From Chaunax sp. Z400 (taxonomy: Eukaryota > Chordata > Actinopteri > Lophiiformes > Chaunacidae): a DNA stretch of 64,000 bases. Below, piece by piece: positions 49,431 to 61,162 of the stretch. Under the pieces are notes generated by a model that saw nothing but the letters and a program-made list of their open reading frames with translations, ran no database searches and was not told the origin of the DNA. The stretch is from contig JBAGJB010000221.1 in the NCBI GenBank assembly GCA_037577475.1, positions 124,001-188,000 on the forward strand, in the 5' to 3' direction. Numbering within the stretch: position 1 is the stretch's first letter; each line of letters begins with the position of its first letter. Position numbers and translations under genes: made by a program.

Positions 49431-51863
49431 CTTTTGAACGGAAGGTCGTAGAGACTCGGGGATAAGCTCTTTCAATGGTTTTATGGGGTCTCCAAGAACG
49501 CCAGCAGGTAAACCGAGTCCCTACGACTTACGGTTCCCGAGATATGACATGTATTTTTGGTGATTTTTGGAATGTTTGTATCTCGGGAACGGAAGGTCGT
49601 AGAGACTCGGGACCAACGTCCGTCTAGGGGTTTATGTGGTCTCTGAGAACACCAGTCTTTGTCCCGAGTCTGTGCGACCTTCCTTTCCCGAGATATGACA
49701 TGTCCAGTAGGGGCGTATTTTGAATGTCTGTATCTCGGGAACGGAAGGTCGTAGAGACTCGGGGAGAAGTCTGGCGTGTTCAGAGACCACGAATTATGTC
49801 CGACGGATCAGGGTCCCGAGTCTCTACGACCTTCCGTTCCCGAGTTATACTCAAGTTTATTTTCCCATTGAAGTGAATGGGCTTTGGTTCGCCTATAGTG
49901 AATGTGTGTATCTCGGAAACGGAAGGTCGTAGAGACTCGGGACCAACGTCCGTCTAGGGGTTTATGTGGTCTCTGAGAACACCAGTCTTTGTCCCGAGTC
50001 TGTGCGACCTTCCTTTCCCGAGATATGACATGTCCAGTAGGGGCGTATTTTGAATGTCTGTATCTCGGGAACGGAAGGTCGTAGAGACTCGCGGACAAGT
50101 GTGGGTTAGGGGTTAGGGTTAGGGTTAGGTTAGGTTAAGGGGATAAAAACTCAATCGGGGCCCTACCCGGGTTGGTAACTTTTGAACGGAAGGTCGTAGA
50201 GACTCGGGGATAAGCTCTTTCAATGGTTTTATGGGGTCTCCAAGAACGCCAGCAGGTAAACCGAGTCCCTACGACTTACGTTTCCCGAGATATGACATGT
50301 ATTTTTGGTGATTTTTGGAATGTTTGTATCTCGGGAACGGAAGGTCGTAGAGACTCGGGGAGAAGTCTGGCGTGTTCAGGGACCACGAATTATGTCCGAC
50401 CGATCAGGGTCCCGAGTCTCTACGACCTTCCGTTCCCGAGTTATACTCAAGTTTATTTTCCCATTGAAGTGAATGGGGTTTGGTTCGCCTATAGTGAATG
50501 TGTTTATCTCGGAAACGGAAGGTCGTAGAGACTCGGGACCAACGTCCGTCTAGGGGTTTATGTGGTCTCTGAGAACACCAGTCTTTATCCCGAGTCTGTG
50601 CGACCTTCCTTTCCCGAGATATGACATGTCCAGTAGGGGCGTATTTTGAATGTCTGTATCTCGGGAACGGAAGGTCGTAGAGACTAGCGGACAAGTGTGG
50701 GTTAGGGTTAGGGTTAGGGTTAGGTTAGGTTAAGGGGATAAAAACTCAATCCGGGCCGTACCCGGGTTGGTAACTTTTGAACGGAAGGTCGTAGAGACTC
50801 GGGGATAAGCTCTTTCAATGGTTTTATGGGGTCTCCAAGAACGCCAGCAGGTAAACCGAGTCCCTACGACTTACGGTTCCCGAGATATGACATGTATTTT
50901 TGGTGATTTTTGGAATGTTTGTATCTCGGGAACGAAAGGTCGTAGAGACTCGGGACCAACGTCCGTCTAGCGGTTTATGTGGTCTCTGAGAACACCAGTC
51001 TTTGTCCCGAGTCTGTGCGACCTTCCTTTCCCAAGATATGACATGTCCAGTAGGGGCGTATTTTGAATGTCTGTATCTCGGGAACGGAAGGTCGTAGAGA
51101 CTCGGGGAGAAGTCTGGCGTGTTCAGAGACCACGAATTATGTCCGACGGATCAGGGTCCCGAGTCTCCACGACCTTCCGTTCCCGAGTTATACTCAAGTT
51201 TATTTTCCCAATGAAGTGAATGGGCTTTGGTTCGCCTATAGTGAATGTGTGTATCTCTGAAACGGAAGGTCGTAGAGACTCGGGACCAACGTCCGTCTAG
51301 GGGTTTATGTGGTCTCTGAGAACACCAGTCTTTGTCCCGAGTCTGTGCGACCTTCCTTTCCCGAGATATGACATGTCCAGTAGGGGCGTATTTTGAATGT
51401 CTGTATCTCGGGAACGGAAGGTCGTAGAGACTCGGGGAGAAGTCTGGCGTGTTCAGGGACCACGAATTATGTACGACGGATCAGGGTCCCGAGTCTCTAC
51501 GACCTTCCGTTCCCGAGTTATACTCAAGTTTATTTTCCCATTGAAGTGAATGGGGTTTGGTTCGCCTATAGTGAATGTGTGTATCTCGGAAACGGAAGGT
51601 CGTAGAGACTCGGGACCAACGTCCGTCTAGGGGTTTATGTGGTCTCTGAGAACACCAGTCTTTGTCCCGAGTCTGTGCGACCTTCCTTTCCCGAGATATG
51701 ACATGTCCAGTAGGGGCGTATTTTGAATGTCTGTATCTCGGGAACGGAAGGTCGTACAGACTAGCGGACAAGTGTGGGTTAGGGGTTAGGGTTAGGGTTA
51801 GGGTTAGGGTTAGGTTAGGTTAAGGGGATAAAAACTCAATCGCGGCCGTACCCGGGTTGGTAA
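49431..51863. repeat. Block 10: right copy of the 2,091-bp duplication plus extra B-C
   Basis: Unit order: ACBCT (49431), ABCT (50179), ACBCBCT (50774). The match to the left copy ends at the C-module boundary at 51,406. There the left copy goes to T and this copy goes to an additional B-C pair with ATTATGTACGACGG before its own long T. Confidence 0.86.
51776..51827 (+). repeat. Longest telomere-like tract, 52 nt (T62)
   Basis: This tract is expanded by two extra TTAGGG units compared with the 40-nt form and gives a 127-bp T (51,737-51,863). Its flanks read GTACAGACTAGCGG and CGCGGCCGTACCC, changes private to this copy. A related 46-nt tract lies at 56,911-56,956. Confidence 0.88.
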
Positions 51864-54800
51864 CTTTTGAACGGAAGGTCGTAGAGACTCGGGGATAAGG
51901 TCTTTCAATGGTTTTATGGGGTCTCCAAGAACGCCAGCAGGTAAACCGAGTCCCTACGACTTACGGTTCCCGAGATATGACATGTATTTTTGGTGATTTT
52001 TGGAATGTTTGTATCTCGGGAACGGAAGGTCGTAGAGACTCGGGGAGAAGTCTGGCGTGTTCAGGGACCACGAATTATGTCCGACGGATCAGGGTCCCGA
52101 GTCTCTACGACCTTCCGTTCCCGAGATATGACATGTCCAGTAGGGGCGTATATTGAATGTCTGTATCTCGGGAACGGAAGGTCGTAGAGACTCGGGACCA
52201 ACGTCCGTCTAGGGGTTTATATGGTCTCTGAGAACACCAGTCTTTGTCCCGAGTCTGTGCGACCTTCCTTTCCCAAGATATGACATGTCCAGTAGGGGCG
52301 TATTTTGAATGTCTGTATCTCGGGAACGGAAGGTCGTAGAGACTCGGGGAGAAGTCTGGCGTGTTCAGAGACCACGAATTATGTCCGACGGATCAGGGTC
52401 CCGAGTCTCTACGACCTTCCGTTCCCGAGTTATACTCAAGTTTATTTTCCCATTGAAGTGAATGGGCTTTGGTTCGCCTATAGTGAATGTGTGTATCTCG
52501 GAAACGGAAGGTCGTAGAGACTCGGGACCAACGTCCGTCTAGGGGTTTATGTGGTCTCTGAGAACACCAGTCTTTGTCCCGAGTCTGTGCGACCTTCCTT
52601 TCCCGAGATATGACATGTCCAGTAGGGGCGTATTTTGAATGTCTGTATCTCGGGAACGGAAGGTCGTAGAGACTCGCGGACAAGTGTGGGTTAGGGGTTA
52701 GGGTTAGGGTTAGGTTAGGTTAAGGGGATAAAAACTCAATCGGGGCCCTACCCGGGTTGGTAACTTTTGAACGGAAGGTCGTAGAGACTCGGGGATAAGC
52801 TCTTTCAATGGTTTTATGGGGTCTCCAAGAACGCCAGCAGGTAAACCGAGTCCCTACGACTTACGTTTCCCGAGATATGACATGTATTTTTGGTGATTTT
52901 TGGAATGTTTGTATCTCGGGAACGGAAGGTCGTAGAGACTCGGGGAGAAGTCTGGCGTGTTCAGGGACCACGAATTATGTCCGACGGATCAGGGTCCCGA
53001 GTCTCTACGACCTTCCGTTCCCGAGTTATACTCAAGTTTATTTTCCCATTGAAGTGAATGGGGTTTGGTTCGCCTATAGTGAATGTGTTTATCTCGGAAA
53101 CGGAAGGTCGTAGAGACTCGGGACCAACGTCCGTCTAGGGGTTTATGTGGTCTCTGAGAACACCAGTCTTTGTCCCGAGTCTGTGCGACCTTCCTTTCCC
53201 GAGATATGACATGTCCAGTAGGGGCGTATTTTGAATGTCTGTATCTCGGGAACGGAAGGTCGTAGAGACTAGCGGACAAGTGTGGGTTAGGGTTAGGGTT
53301 AGGGTTAGGTTAGGTTAAGGGGATAAAAACTCAATCCGGGCCGTACCCGGGTTGGTAACTTTTGAACGGAAGGTCGTAGAGACTCGGGGATAAGCTCTTT
53401 CAATGGTTTTATGGGGTCTCCAAGAACGCCAGCAGGTAAACCGAGTCCCTACGACTTACGGTTCCCGAGATATGACATGTATTTTTGGTGATTTTTGGAA
53501 TGTTTGTATCTCGGGAACGAAAGGTCGTAGAGACTCGGGACCAACGTCCGTCTAGCGGTTTATGTGGTCTCTGAGAACACCAGTCTTTGTCCCGAGTCTG
53601 TGCGACCTTCCTTTCCCAAGATATGACATGTCCAGTAGGGGCGTATTTTGAATGTCTGTATCTCGGGAACGGAAGGTCGTAGAGACTCGGGGAGAAGTCT
53701 GGCGTGTTCAGAGACCACGAATTATGTCCGACGGATCAGGGTCCCGAGTCTCTACGACCTTCCGTTCCCGAGTTATACTCAAGTTTATTTTCCCAATGAA
53801 GTGAATGGGCTTTGGTTCGCCTATAGTGAATGTGTGTATCTCTGAAACGGAAGGTCGTAGAGACTCGGGACCAACGTCCGTCTAGGGGTTTATGTGGTCT
53901 CTGAGAACACCAGTCTTTGTCCCGAGTCTGTGCGACCTTCCTTTCCCGAGATATGACATGTCCAGTAGGGGCGTATTTTGAATGTCTGTATCTCGGGAAC
54001 GGAAGGTCGTAGAGACTCGGGGAGAAGTCTGGCGTGTTCAGGGACCACGAATTATGTACGACGGATCAGGGTCCCGAGTCTCTACGACCTTCCGTTCCCG
54101 AGTTATACTCAAGTTTATTTTCCCATTGAAGTGAATGGGGTTTGGTTCGCCTATAGTGAATGTGTGTATCTCGGAAACGGAAGGTCGTAGAGACTCGGGA
54201 CCAACGTCCGTCTAGGGGTTTATGTGGTCTCTGAGAACACCAGTCTTTGTCCCGAGTCTGTGCGACCTTCCTTTCCCGAGATATGACATGTCCAGTAGGG
54301 GCGTATTTTGAATGTCTGTATCTCGGGAACGGAAGGTCGTAGAGACTCGGGGAGAAGTCTGGCGTGTTCAGAGACCACGAATTATGTCCGACGGATCAGG
54401 GTCCCGAGTCTCTACGACCTTCCGTTCCCGAGTTATACTCAAGTTTATTTTCCCATTGAAGTGAATGGGCTTTGGTTCGCCTATAGTGAATGTGTCTATC
54501 TCGGAAACGGAAGGTCGTAGAGACTCGGGACCAACGTCCGTCTAGGGGTTTATGTGGTCTCTGAGAACACCAGTCTTTGTCCCGAGTCTGTGCGACCTTC
54601 CTTTCCCGAAATATGACATGTCCAGTAGGTGCGTATTTTGAATGTCTGTATCTCGGGAACGGAAGGTCGTAGAGACTCGGGGATAAGCTCTTTCAATGGT
54701 TTTATGGAGTCTCCAAGAACGCCAGCAGGTAAACCGAGTCTCTACGACTTACGGTTCCCGAGATATGACATGTATTTTTGGTGATTTTTGGAATGTTTGT

Positions 54801-56390
54801 ATCTCGGGAACGGAAGGTCGTAGAGACTCGGGGAGAAGTCTGGCGTGTTCAGGGACCACGAATTATGTCCGACGGATCAGGGTCCCGAGTCTCTACGACC
54901 TTCCGTTCCCGAGTTATACTCAAGTTTATTTTCGCATTGAAGTGAATGGGGTTTGGTTCGCCTATAGTGAATGTGTGTATCTCGGAAACGGAAGGTCGTA
55001 GAGACTCGGGACCAACGTCCGTCTAAGGGTTTATGTGGTCTCTGAGAACACCAGTCTTTGTCCCGAGTCTGTGCGACCTTCATTTCCCGAGATATGACAT
55101 GTCCAGTAGGGGCGTATTTTGAATGTCTGTATCTCGGGAACGGAAGGTCGTAGAGACACGGGGAGAAGTCTGGCGTGTTCAGAGACCACGAATTATGTCC
55201 GACGGATCAGGGTCCCGAGTCTCTACGACCTTCCGTTCCCGAGTTATACTCAAGTTTATTTTCCCATTGAAGTGAATGGGCTTTGGTTCGCCTATAGTGA
55301 ATGTGTGTATCTCGGAAACGGAAGGTCGTAGAGACTCGGGACCAACGTCCGTCTAGGGGTTTATGTGGTCTCTGAGAACACCAGTCTTTGTCCCGAGTCT
55401 GTGCGACCTTCCTTTCCCGAGATATGACATGTCCAGTAGGGGCGTATTTTGAATGTCTGTATCTCGGGAACGGAAGGTCGTAGAGACTCGGGGATAAGCT
55501 CTTTCAATGGTTTTATGGAGTCTCCAAGAACGGCAGCAGGTAAACCGAGTCTCTACGACTTACGGTTCCCGAGATATGACATGTATTTTTGGTGATTTTT
55601 GGAATGTTTGTATCTCGGGAACGGAAGGTCGTAGAGACTCGGGGAGAAGTCTGGCGTGTTCAGGGACCACGAATTATGTCCGACCGATCAGGGTCCCGAG
55701 TCTCTACGACCTTCCGTTCCCGAGTTATACTCAAGTTTATTTTCCCATTGAAGTGAATGGGGTTTGGTTCGCCTATAGTGAATGTGTGTATCTCTGAAAC
55801 GGAAGGTCGTAGAGACTCGGGACCAACGTCCTTCTAGGGGTTTATGTGGTCTCTGAGAACACCAGTCTTTGTCCCGAGTCTGTGCGACCTTCCTTTCCCG
55901 AGATATGACATGTCCAGTAGGGGCGTATTTTGAATGTCTGTATCTCGGGAACGGAAGGTCGTAGAGACACGGGGAGAAGTCTGGCGTGTTCAGAGACCAC
56001 GAATTATGTCCGACGGATCAGGGTCCCGAGTCTCTACGACCTTCCGTTCCCGAGTTATACTCAAGTTTATTTTCCCATTGAAGTGAATGGGCTTTGGTTC
56101 GCCTATAGTGAATGTGTGTATCTCGGAAATGGAAGGTCGTAGAGACTCGGGACCAACGTCCGTCTAGGGGTTTATGTGGTCTCTGAGAACACCAGTCTTT
56201 GTCCCGAGTCTGTGCGACCTTCCTTTCCCGAGATATGACATGTCCAGTAGGGGCGTATTTTGAATGTCTGTATCTCGGGAACGGAAGGTCGTAGAAACTC
56301 GCGGACAAGTGTGGGTTAGGGGTTAGGGTTACGGTTAGGGTTAGGGTTAAGGGGATAAAAACTCAATCGGGGCCCTACCCGGGTTGGTAA
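51864..56390. repeat. Block 11: T-poor units and third copy of the 2 kb unit
   Basis: Unit order: A-Bx-C-B-C-T (51864), ABCT (52764), then one very long T-free run A-C-B-C-B-C-B-C-A-B-C-B-C-A-B-C-B-C-T (53359-56390). The stretch 52,319-54,321 matches 49,734-51,736 at offset 2,585 but lacks some of its changes (GTCTCCACG, GTCTTTATCCC), so it is an older or less converted relative. The 3-kb interval between telomere-like tracts is the longest in the window. Confidence 0.84.
52015..52166 (+). repeat. Hybrid B/C module (Bx), 152 bp
   Basis: The B loop and R2 are followed directly by a C spacer (ATATGACATGTCCAGTAGGG) rather than the 67-nt B spacer, so the B spacer together with one C motif and loop has been lost. 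Recombination between the like-oriented motifs R2 and R3 explains this. The spacer carries a private GTATATTGAATG change. The next C contains CCCAAGATATGAC. Confidence 0.87.
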
Positions 56391-59336
56391 CTTTTGAACG
56401 GAAGGTCGTAGAGACTCTGGGATAAGCTCTTTCAATGGTTTTATGGGGTCTCCAAGAACGCCAGCAGGTAAACCGAGTCTCTACGACTTACGGTTCCCGA
56501 GATATGACATGTATTTTTGGTGATTTTTGGAATGTTTGTATCTCGGGAACGGAAGGTCGTAGAGACTCGGGGAGAAGTCTGGCGTGTTCAGGGACCACGA
56601 ATTATGTCTGACAGATCAGGGTCCCGAGTCTCTACGACCTTCCGTTCCCGAGTTATACTCAAGTTTATTTTCGCATTGAAGTGAATGGGGTTTGGTTCGC
56701 CTATAGTGAATGTGTGTATCTCGGAAACGGAAGGTCGTAGAGACTCGGGACCAACGTCCGTCTAGGGGTTTATGTGGTCTCTGAGAACACCAGTCTTTGT
56801 CCCGAGTCTGTGCGACCTTCCTGTCCCGAGATATGACATGTCCAGTAGGGGCGTATTTTGAATGTCTGTATCTCGGGAACGGAAGGTCGTAGAGACTAGC
56901 GGACAAGTGTGGGTTAGGGGTTAGGGTTAGGGTTAGGGTTAGGTTAGGTTAAGGGGATAAAAACTCAATCGGGGCCGTACCCGGGTTGGTAACTTTTGAA
57001 CGGAAGGTCGTAGAGACTCGGGGATAAGCTCTTTCAATGGTTTTATGGGGTCTCCAAGCACGCCAGCAGGTAAACCGAGTCCCTACGACTTACGGTTCCT
57101 GAGATATGACATGTATTTTTGGTGATTTTTGGAATGTTTGTATCTCGGGAACGAAAGGTCGTAGAGACTCGGGACCAACGTCCTTCTAGGGGTTTATGTG
57201 GTCTCTGAGAACACCAGTCTTTGTCCCGAGTCTGTGCGACCTTCCTTTCCCGAGATATGACATGTCCAGTAGGGGCGTATTTTGAATGTCTGTATCTCGG
57301 GAACGGAAGGTCGTAGAGACACGGGGAGAAGTCTGGCGTGTTCAGAGACCACGAATTATGTCCGACGGATCAGGGTCCCGAGTCTCTACGACCTTCCGTT
57401 CCCGAGTTATACTCAAGTTTATTTTCCCATTGAAGTGAATGGGCTTTGGTTCGCCTATAGTGAATGTGTGTATCTCGGAAACGGAAGGTCGTAGAGACTC
57501 GGGACCAACGTCCGTCTAGGGGTTTATGTGGTCTCTGAGAACACCAGTCTTTGTCCCGAGTCTGTGCGACCTTCCTTTCCCGAGATATGACATGTCCAGT
57601 AGGGGCGTATTTTGAATGTCTGTATCTCGGGAACGGAAGGTCGTAGAGACTCGGGGATAAGCTCTTTCAATGGTTTTATGGAGTCTCCAAGAACGGCAGC
57701 AGGTAAACCGAGTCTCTACGACTTACGGTTCCCGAGATATGACATGTATTTTTGGTGATTTTTGGAATGTTTGTATCTCGGGAACGGAAGGTCGTAGAGA
57801 CTCGGGGAGAAGTCTGGCGTGTTCAGGGACCACGAATTATGTCCGACCGATCAGGGTCCCGAGTCTCTACGACCTTCCGTTCCCGAGTTATACTCAAGTT
57901 TATTTTCCCATTGAAGTGAATGGGGTTTGGTTCGCCTATAGTGAATGTGTGTATCTCTGAAACGGAAGGTCGTAGAGACTCGGGACCAACGTCCTTCTAG
58001 GGGTTTATGTGGTCTCTGAGAACACCAGTCTTTGTCCCGAGTCTGTGCGACCTTCCTTTCCCGAGATATGACATGTCCAGTAGGGGCGTATTTTGAATGT
58101 CTGTATCTCGGGAACGGAAGGTCGTAGAGACACGGGGAGAAGTCTGGCGTGTTCAGAGACCACGAATTATGTCCGACGGATCAGGGTCCCGAGTCTCTAC
58201 GACCTTCCGTTCCCGAGTTATACTCAAGTTTATTTTCCCATTGAAGTGAATGGGCTTTGGTTCGCCTATAGTGAATGTGTGTATCTCGGAAACGGAAGGT
58301 CGTAGAGACTCGGGACCAACGTCCGTCTAGGGGTTTATGTGGTCTCTGAGAACACCAGTCTTTGTCCCGAGTCTGTGCGACCTTCCTTTCCCGAGATATG
58401 ACATGTCCAGTAGGGGCGTATTTTGAATGTCTGTATCTCGGGAACGGAAGGTCGTAGAGACTCGGGGATAAGCTCTTTCAATGGTTTTATGGAGTCTCCA
58501 AGAACGGCAGCAGGTAAACCGAGTCTCTACGACTTACGGTTCCCGAGATATGACATGTATTTTTTGTGATTTTTGGAATGTTTGTATCTCGGGAACGGAA
58601 GGTCGTAGAGACTCGGGGAGAAGTCTGGCGTGTTCAGGGACCACGAATTATGTCCGACGGATCAGGGTCCCGAGTCTCTACGACCTTCCGTTCCCGAGAT
58701 ATGACATGTCCAGTAGGGGCGTATTTTGAATGTCTGTATCTCGGGAACGGAAGGTCGTAGAGACTCGGGACCAACGTCCGTCTAGGGGTTTATGTGGTCT
58801 CTGAGAACACCAGTCTTTGTCCCGAGTCTGTGCGACCTTCCTTTCCCAAGATATGACATGTCCAGTAGGGGCGTATTTTGAATGTCTGTATCTCGGGAAC
58901 GGAAGGTCGTAGAGACTCGGGGAGAAGTCTGGCGTGTTCAGAGACCACGAATTATGTCCGACGGATCAGGGTCCAGAGTCTCTACGACCTTCCGTTCCCG
59001 AGTTATACTCAAGTTTATTTTCCCATTGAAGTGAATGGGCTTTGGTTCGCCTATAGTGAATGTGTGTATCTCGGAAACGGAAGGTCGTAGAGACTCGGGA
59101 CCAACGTCCGTCTAGGGGTTTATGTGGTCTCTGAGAACACCAGTCTTTGTCCCGAGTCTGTGCGACCTTCCTTTCCCGAGATATGACATGTCCAGTAGGG
59201 GCGTATTTTGAATGTCTGTATCTCGGGAACGGAAGGTCGTAGAGACTCGCGGACAAGTGTGGGTTAGGGGTTAGGGTTAGGGTTAGGTTAGGTTAAGGGG
59301 ATAAAAACTCAATCGGGGCCCTACCCGGGTTGGTAA
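56391..59336. repeat. Block 12: 2,163-bp duplication, T-poor
   Basis: Unit order: ABCT (56391), then A-C-B-C-A-B-C-B-C-A-Bx-C-B-C-T (56993-59336). The stretch from about 55,133 to 56,273 repeats at 57,296-58,436 (offset 2,163). Shared marks are GTAGAGACACGGGG at the start of B and AACGGCAGCAGG in the A loop, with ATGGAGTC upstream of it. An 811-bp sub-period (A-B-C-B-C) is visible at 57,626 to 58,437. Confidence 0.84.
58588..58739 (+). repeat. Second hybrid B/C module (Bx), 152 bp
   Basis: This has the same B-loop/C-spacer join as the copy at 52,015. It too sits after an A and before a C carrying CCCAAGATATGAC, so the two probably descend from one event and later duplication (offset 6,573). 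Confidence 0.86.
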
Positions 59337-61162
59337 CTTTTGAACGGAAGGTCGTAGAGACTCGGGGATAAGCTCTTTCAATGGTTTTATGGGGTCTCCA
59401 AGAACGCCAGCAGGTAAACCGAGTCCCTACGACTTACGGTTCCCGAGATATGACATGTATTTTTGGTGATTTTTGGAATGTTTGTATCTCGGGAACGGAA
59501 GGTTGTAGAGACTCGGGGAGAAGTCTGGCGTGTTCAGAGACCACGAATTATGTCCGACGGATCAGGGTCCCGAGTCTCTACGACCTTCCGTTCCCGAGTT
59601 ATACTCAAGTTAATTTTCCCATTGAAGTGAATGGGGTTTGGTTCGCCTATAGTGAATGTGTGTATCTCGGAAACGGAAGGTCGTAGAGACTCGGGACCAA
59701 CGTCCTTCTAGGGGTTTATGTGGTCTCTGAGAACACCAGTCTTTGTCCCGAGTCTGTGCGACCTTCCTTTCCCGAGATATGACATGTCCAGTAGGGGCGT
59801 ATTTTGAATGTCTGTATCTCGGGAACGGAAGGTCGTAGAGACTCGCGGACAAGTGTGGGTTAGGGGTTAGGGTTAGGGTTAGGGTTAGGTTAAGGGGATA
59901 AAAACTCAATCGGGGCCCTACCCGGGTTGGTAACTTTTGAACGGAAGGTCGTAGAGACTCGGGGATAAGCTCTTTCAATGGTTTTATGGGGTCTCCAAGA
60001 ACGCCAGCAGGTAAACCGAGTCCCTACGACTTACGTTTCCCGAGATATGACATGTATTTTTGGTGATTTTTGGAATGTTTGTATCTCGGGAACGGAAGGT
60101 CGTAGAGACTCGGGACCAACGTCCGTCTAGGGGTTTATGTGGTCTCTGAGAACACCAGTCTTTGTCCCGAGTCTGTGCGACCTTCCTTTCCCGAGATATG
60201 ACATGTCCAGTAGGGGCGTATTTTGAATGTCTGTATCTCGGGAACGGAAGGTCGTAGAGACTCGGGGAGAAGTCTGGCGTGTTCAGAGACCACGAATTAT
60301 GTCCGACGGATCAGGGTCCCGAGTCTCTACGACCTTCCGTTCCCGAGTTATACTCAAGTTTATTTTCCCATTGAAGTGAATGGGCTTTGGTTCGCCTATG
60401 GTGAATGTGTGTATCTCGGAAACGGAAGGTCGTAGAGACTCGGGACCAACGTCCGTCTAGGGGTTTATGTGGTCTCTGAGAACACCAGTCTTTGTCCCGA
60501 GTCTGTGCGACCTTCCTTTCCCGAGATATGACATGTCCAGTAGGGGCGTATTTTGAATGTCTGTATCTCGGGAACGGAAGGTCGTAGAGACTCGCGGACA
60601 AGTGTGGGTTAGGGGTTAGGGTTAGGGTTAGGTTAGGTTAAGGGGATAAAAACTCAATCGGGGCCCTACCCGGGTTGGTAACTTTTGAACGGAAGGTCGT
60701 AGAGACTCGGGGATAAGCTCTTTCAATGGTTTTATGGGGTCTCCAAGAACGCCAGCAGGTAAACCGAGTCCCTACGACTTACGTTTCCCGAGATATGACA
60801 TGTATTTTTGGTGATTTTTGGAATGTTTGTATCTCGGGAACGGAAGGTCGTAGAGACTCGGGGAGAAGTCTGGCGTGTTCAGAGACCACGAATTATGTCC
60901 GACGGATCAGGGTCCCGAGTCTCTACGACCTTCCGTTCCCGAGTTATACTCAAGTTCATTTTCCCATTGAAGTGAATGGGGTTTGGTTCGCCTATAGTGA
61001 ATGTGTGTATCTCGGAAACGGAAGGTCGTAGAGACTCGGGACCAACGTCCGTCTAGGGGTTTATGTGGTCTCTGAGAACACCAGTCTTTGTCCCGAGTCT
61101 GTGCGACCTTCCTTTCCCGAGATATGACATGTCCAGTAGGGGCGTATTTTGAATGTCTGTAT
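59337..61162. repeat. Block 13: distant copy of 24.97-26.8 kb
   Basis: Unit order: ABCT (59337), ACBCT (59934), then A-B-C (60682). It carries GGAAGGTTGTAG and AAGTTAATTTTCC in the first unit, GACTTACGTTTCCC in A, and CCTATGGTGAATG in the following B. This is the same run of marks as 24,972-26,797 (offset 34,365) and 7,712-9,537. The TTAGGTTAGG T just before it (59,222) resembles the T at 24,857 rather than the T at 7,597, so the middle copy is the closer relative. Confidence 0.83.
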
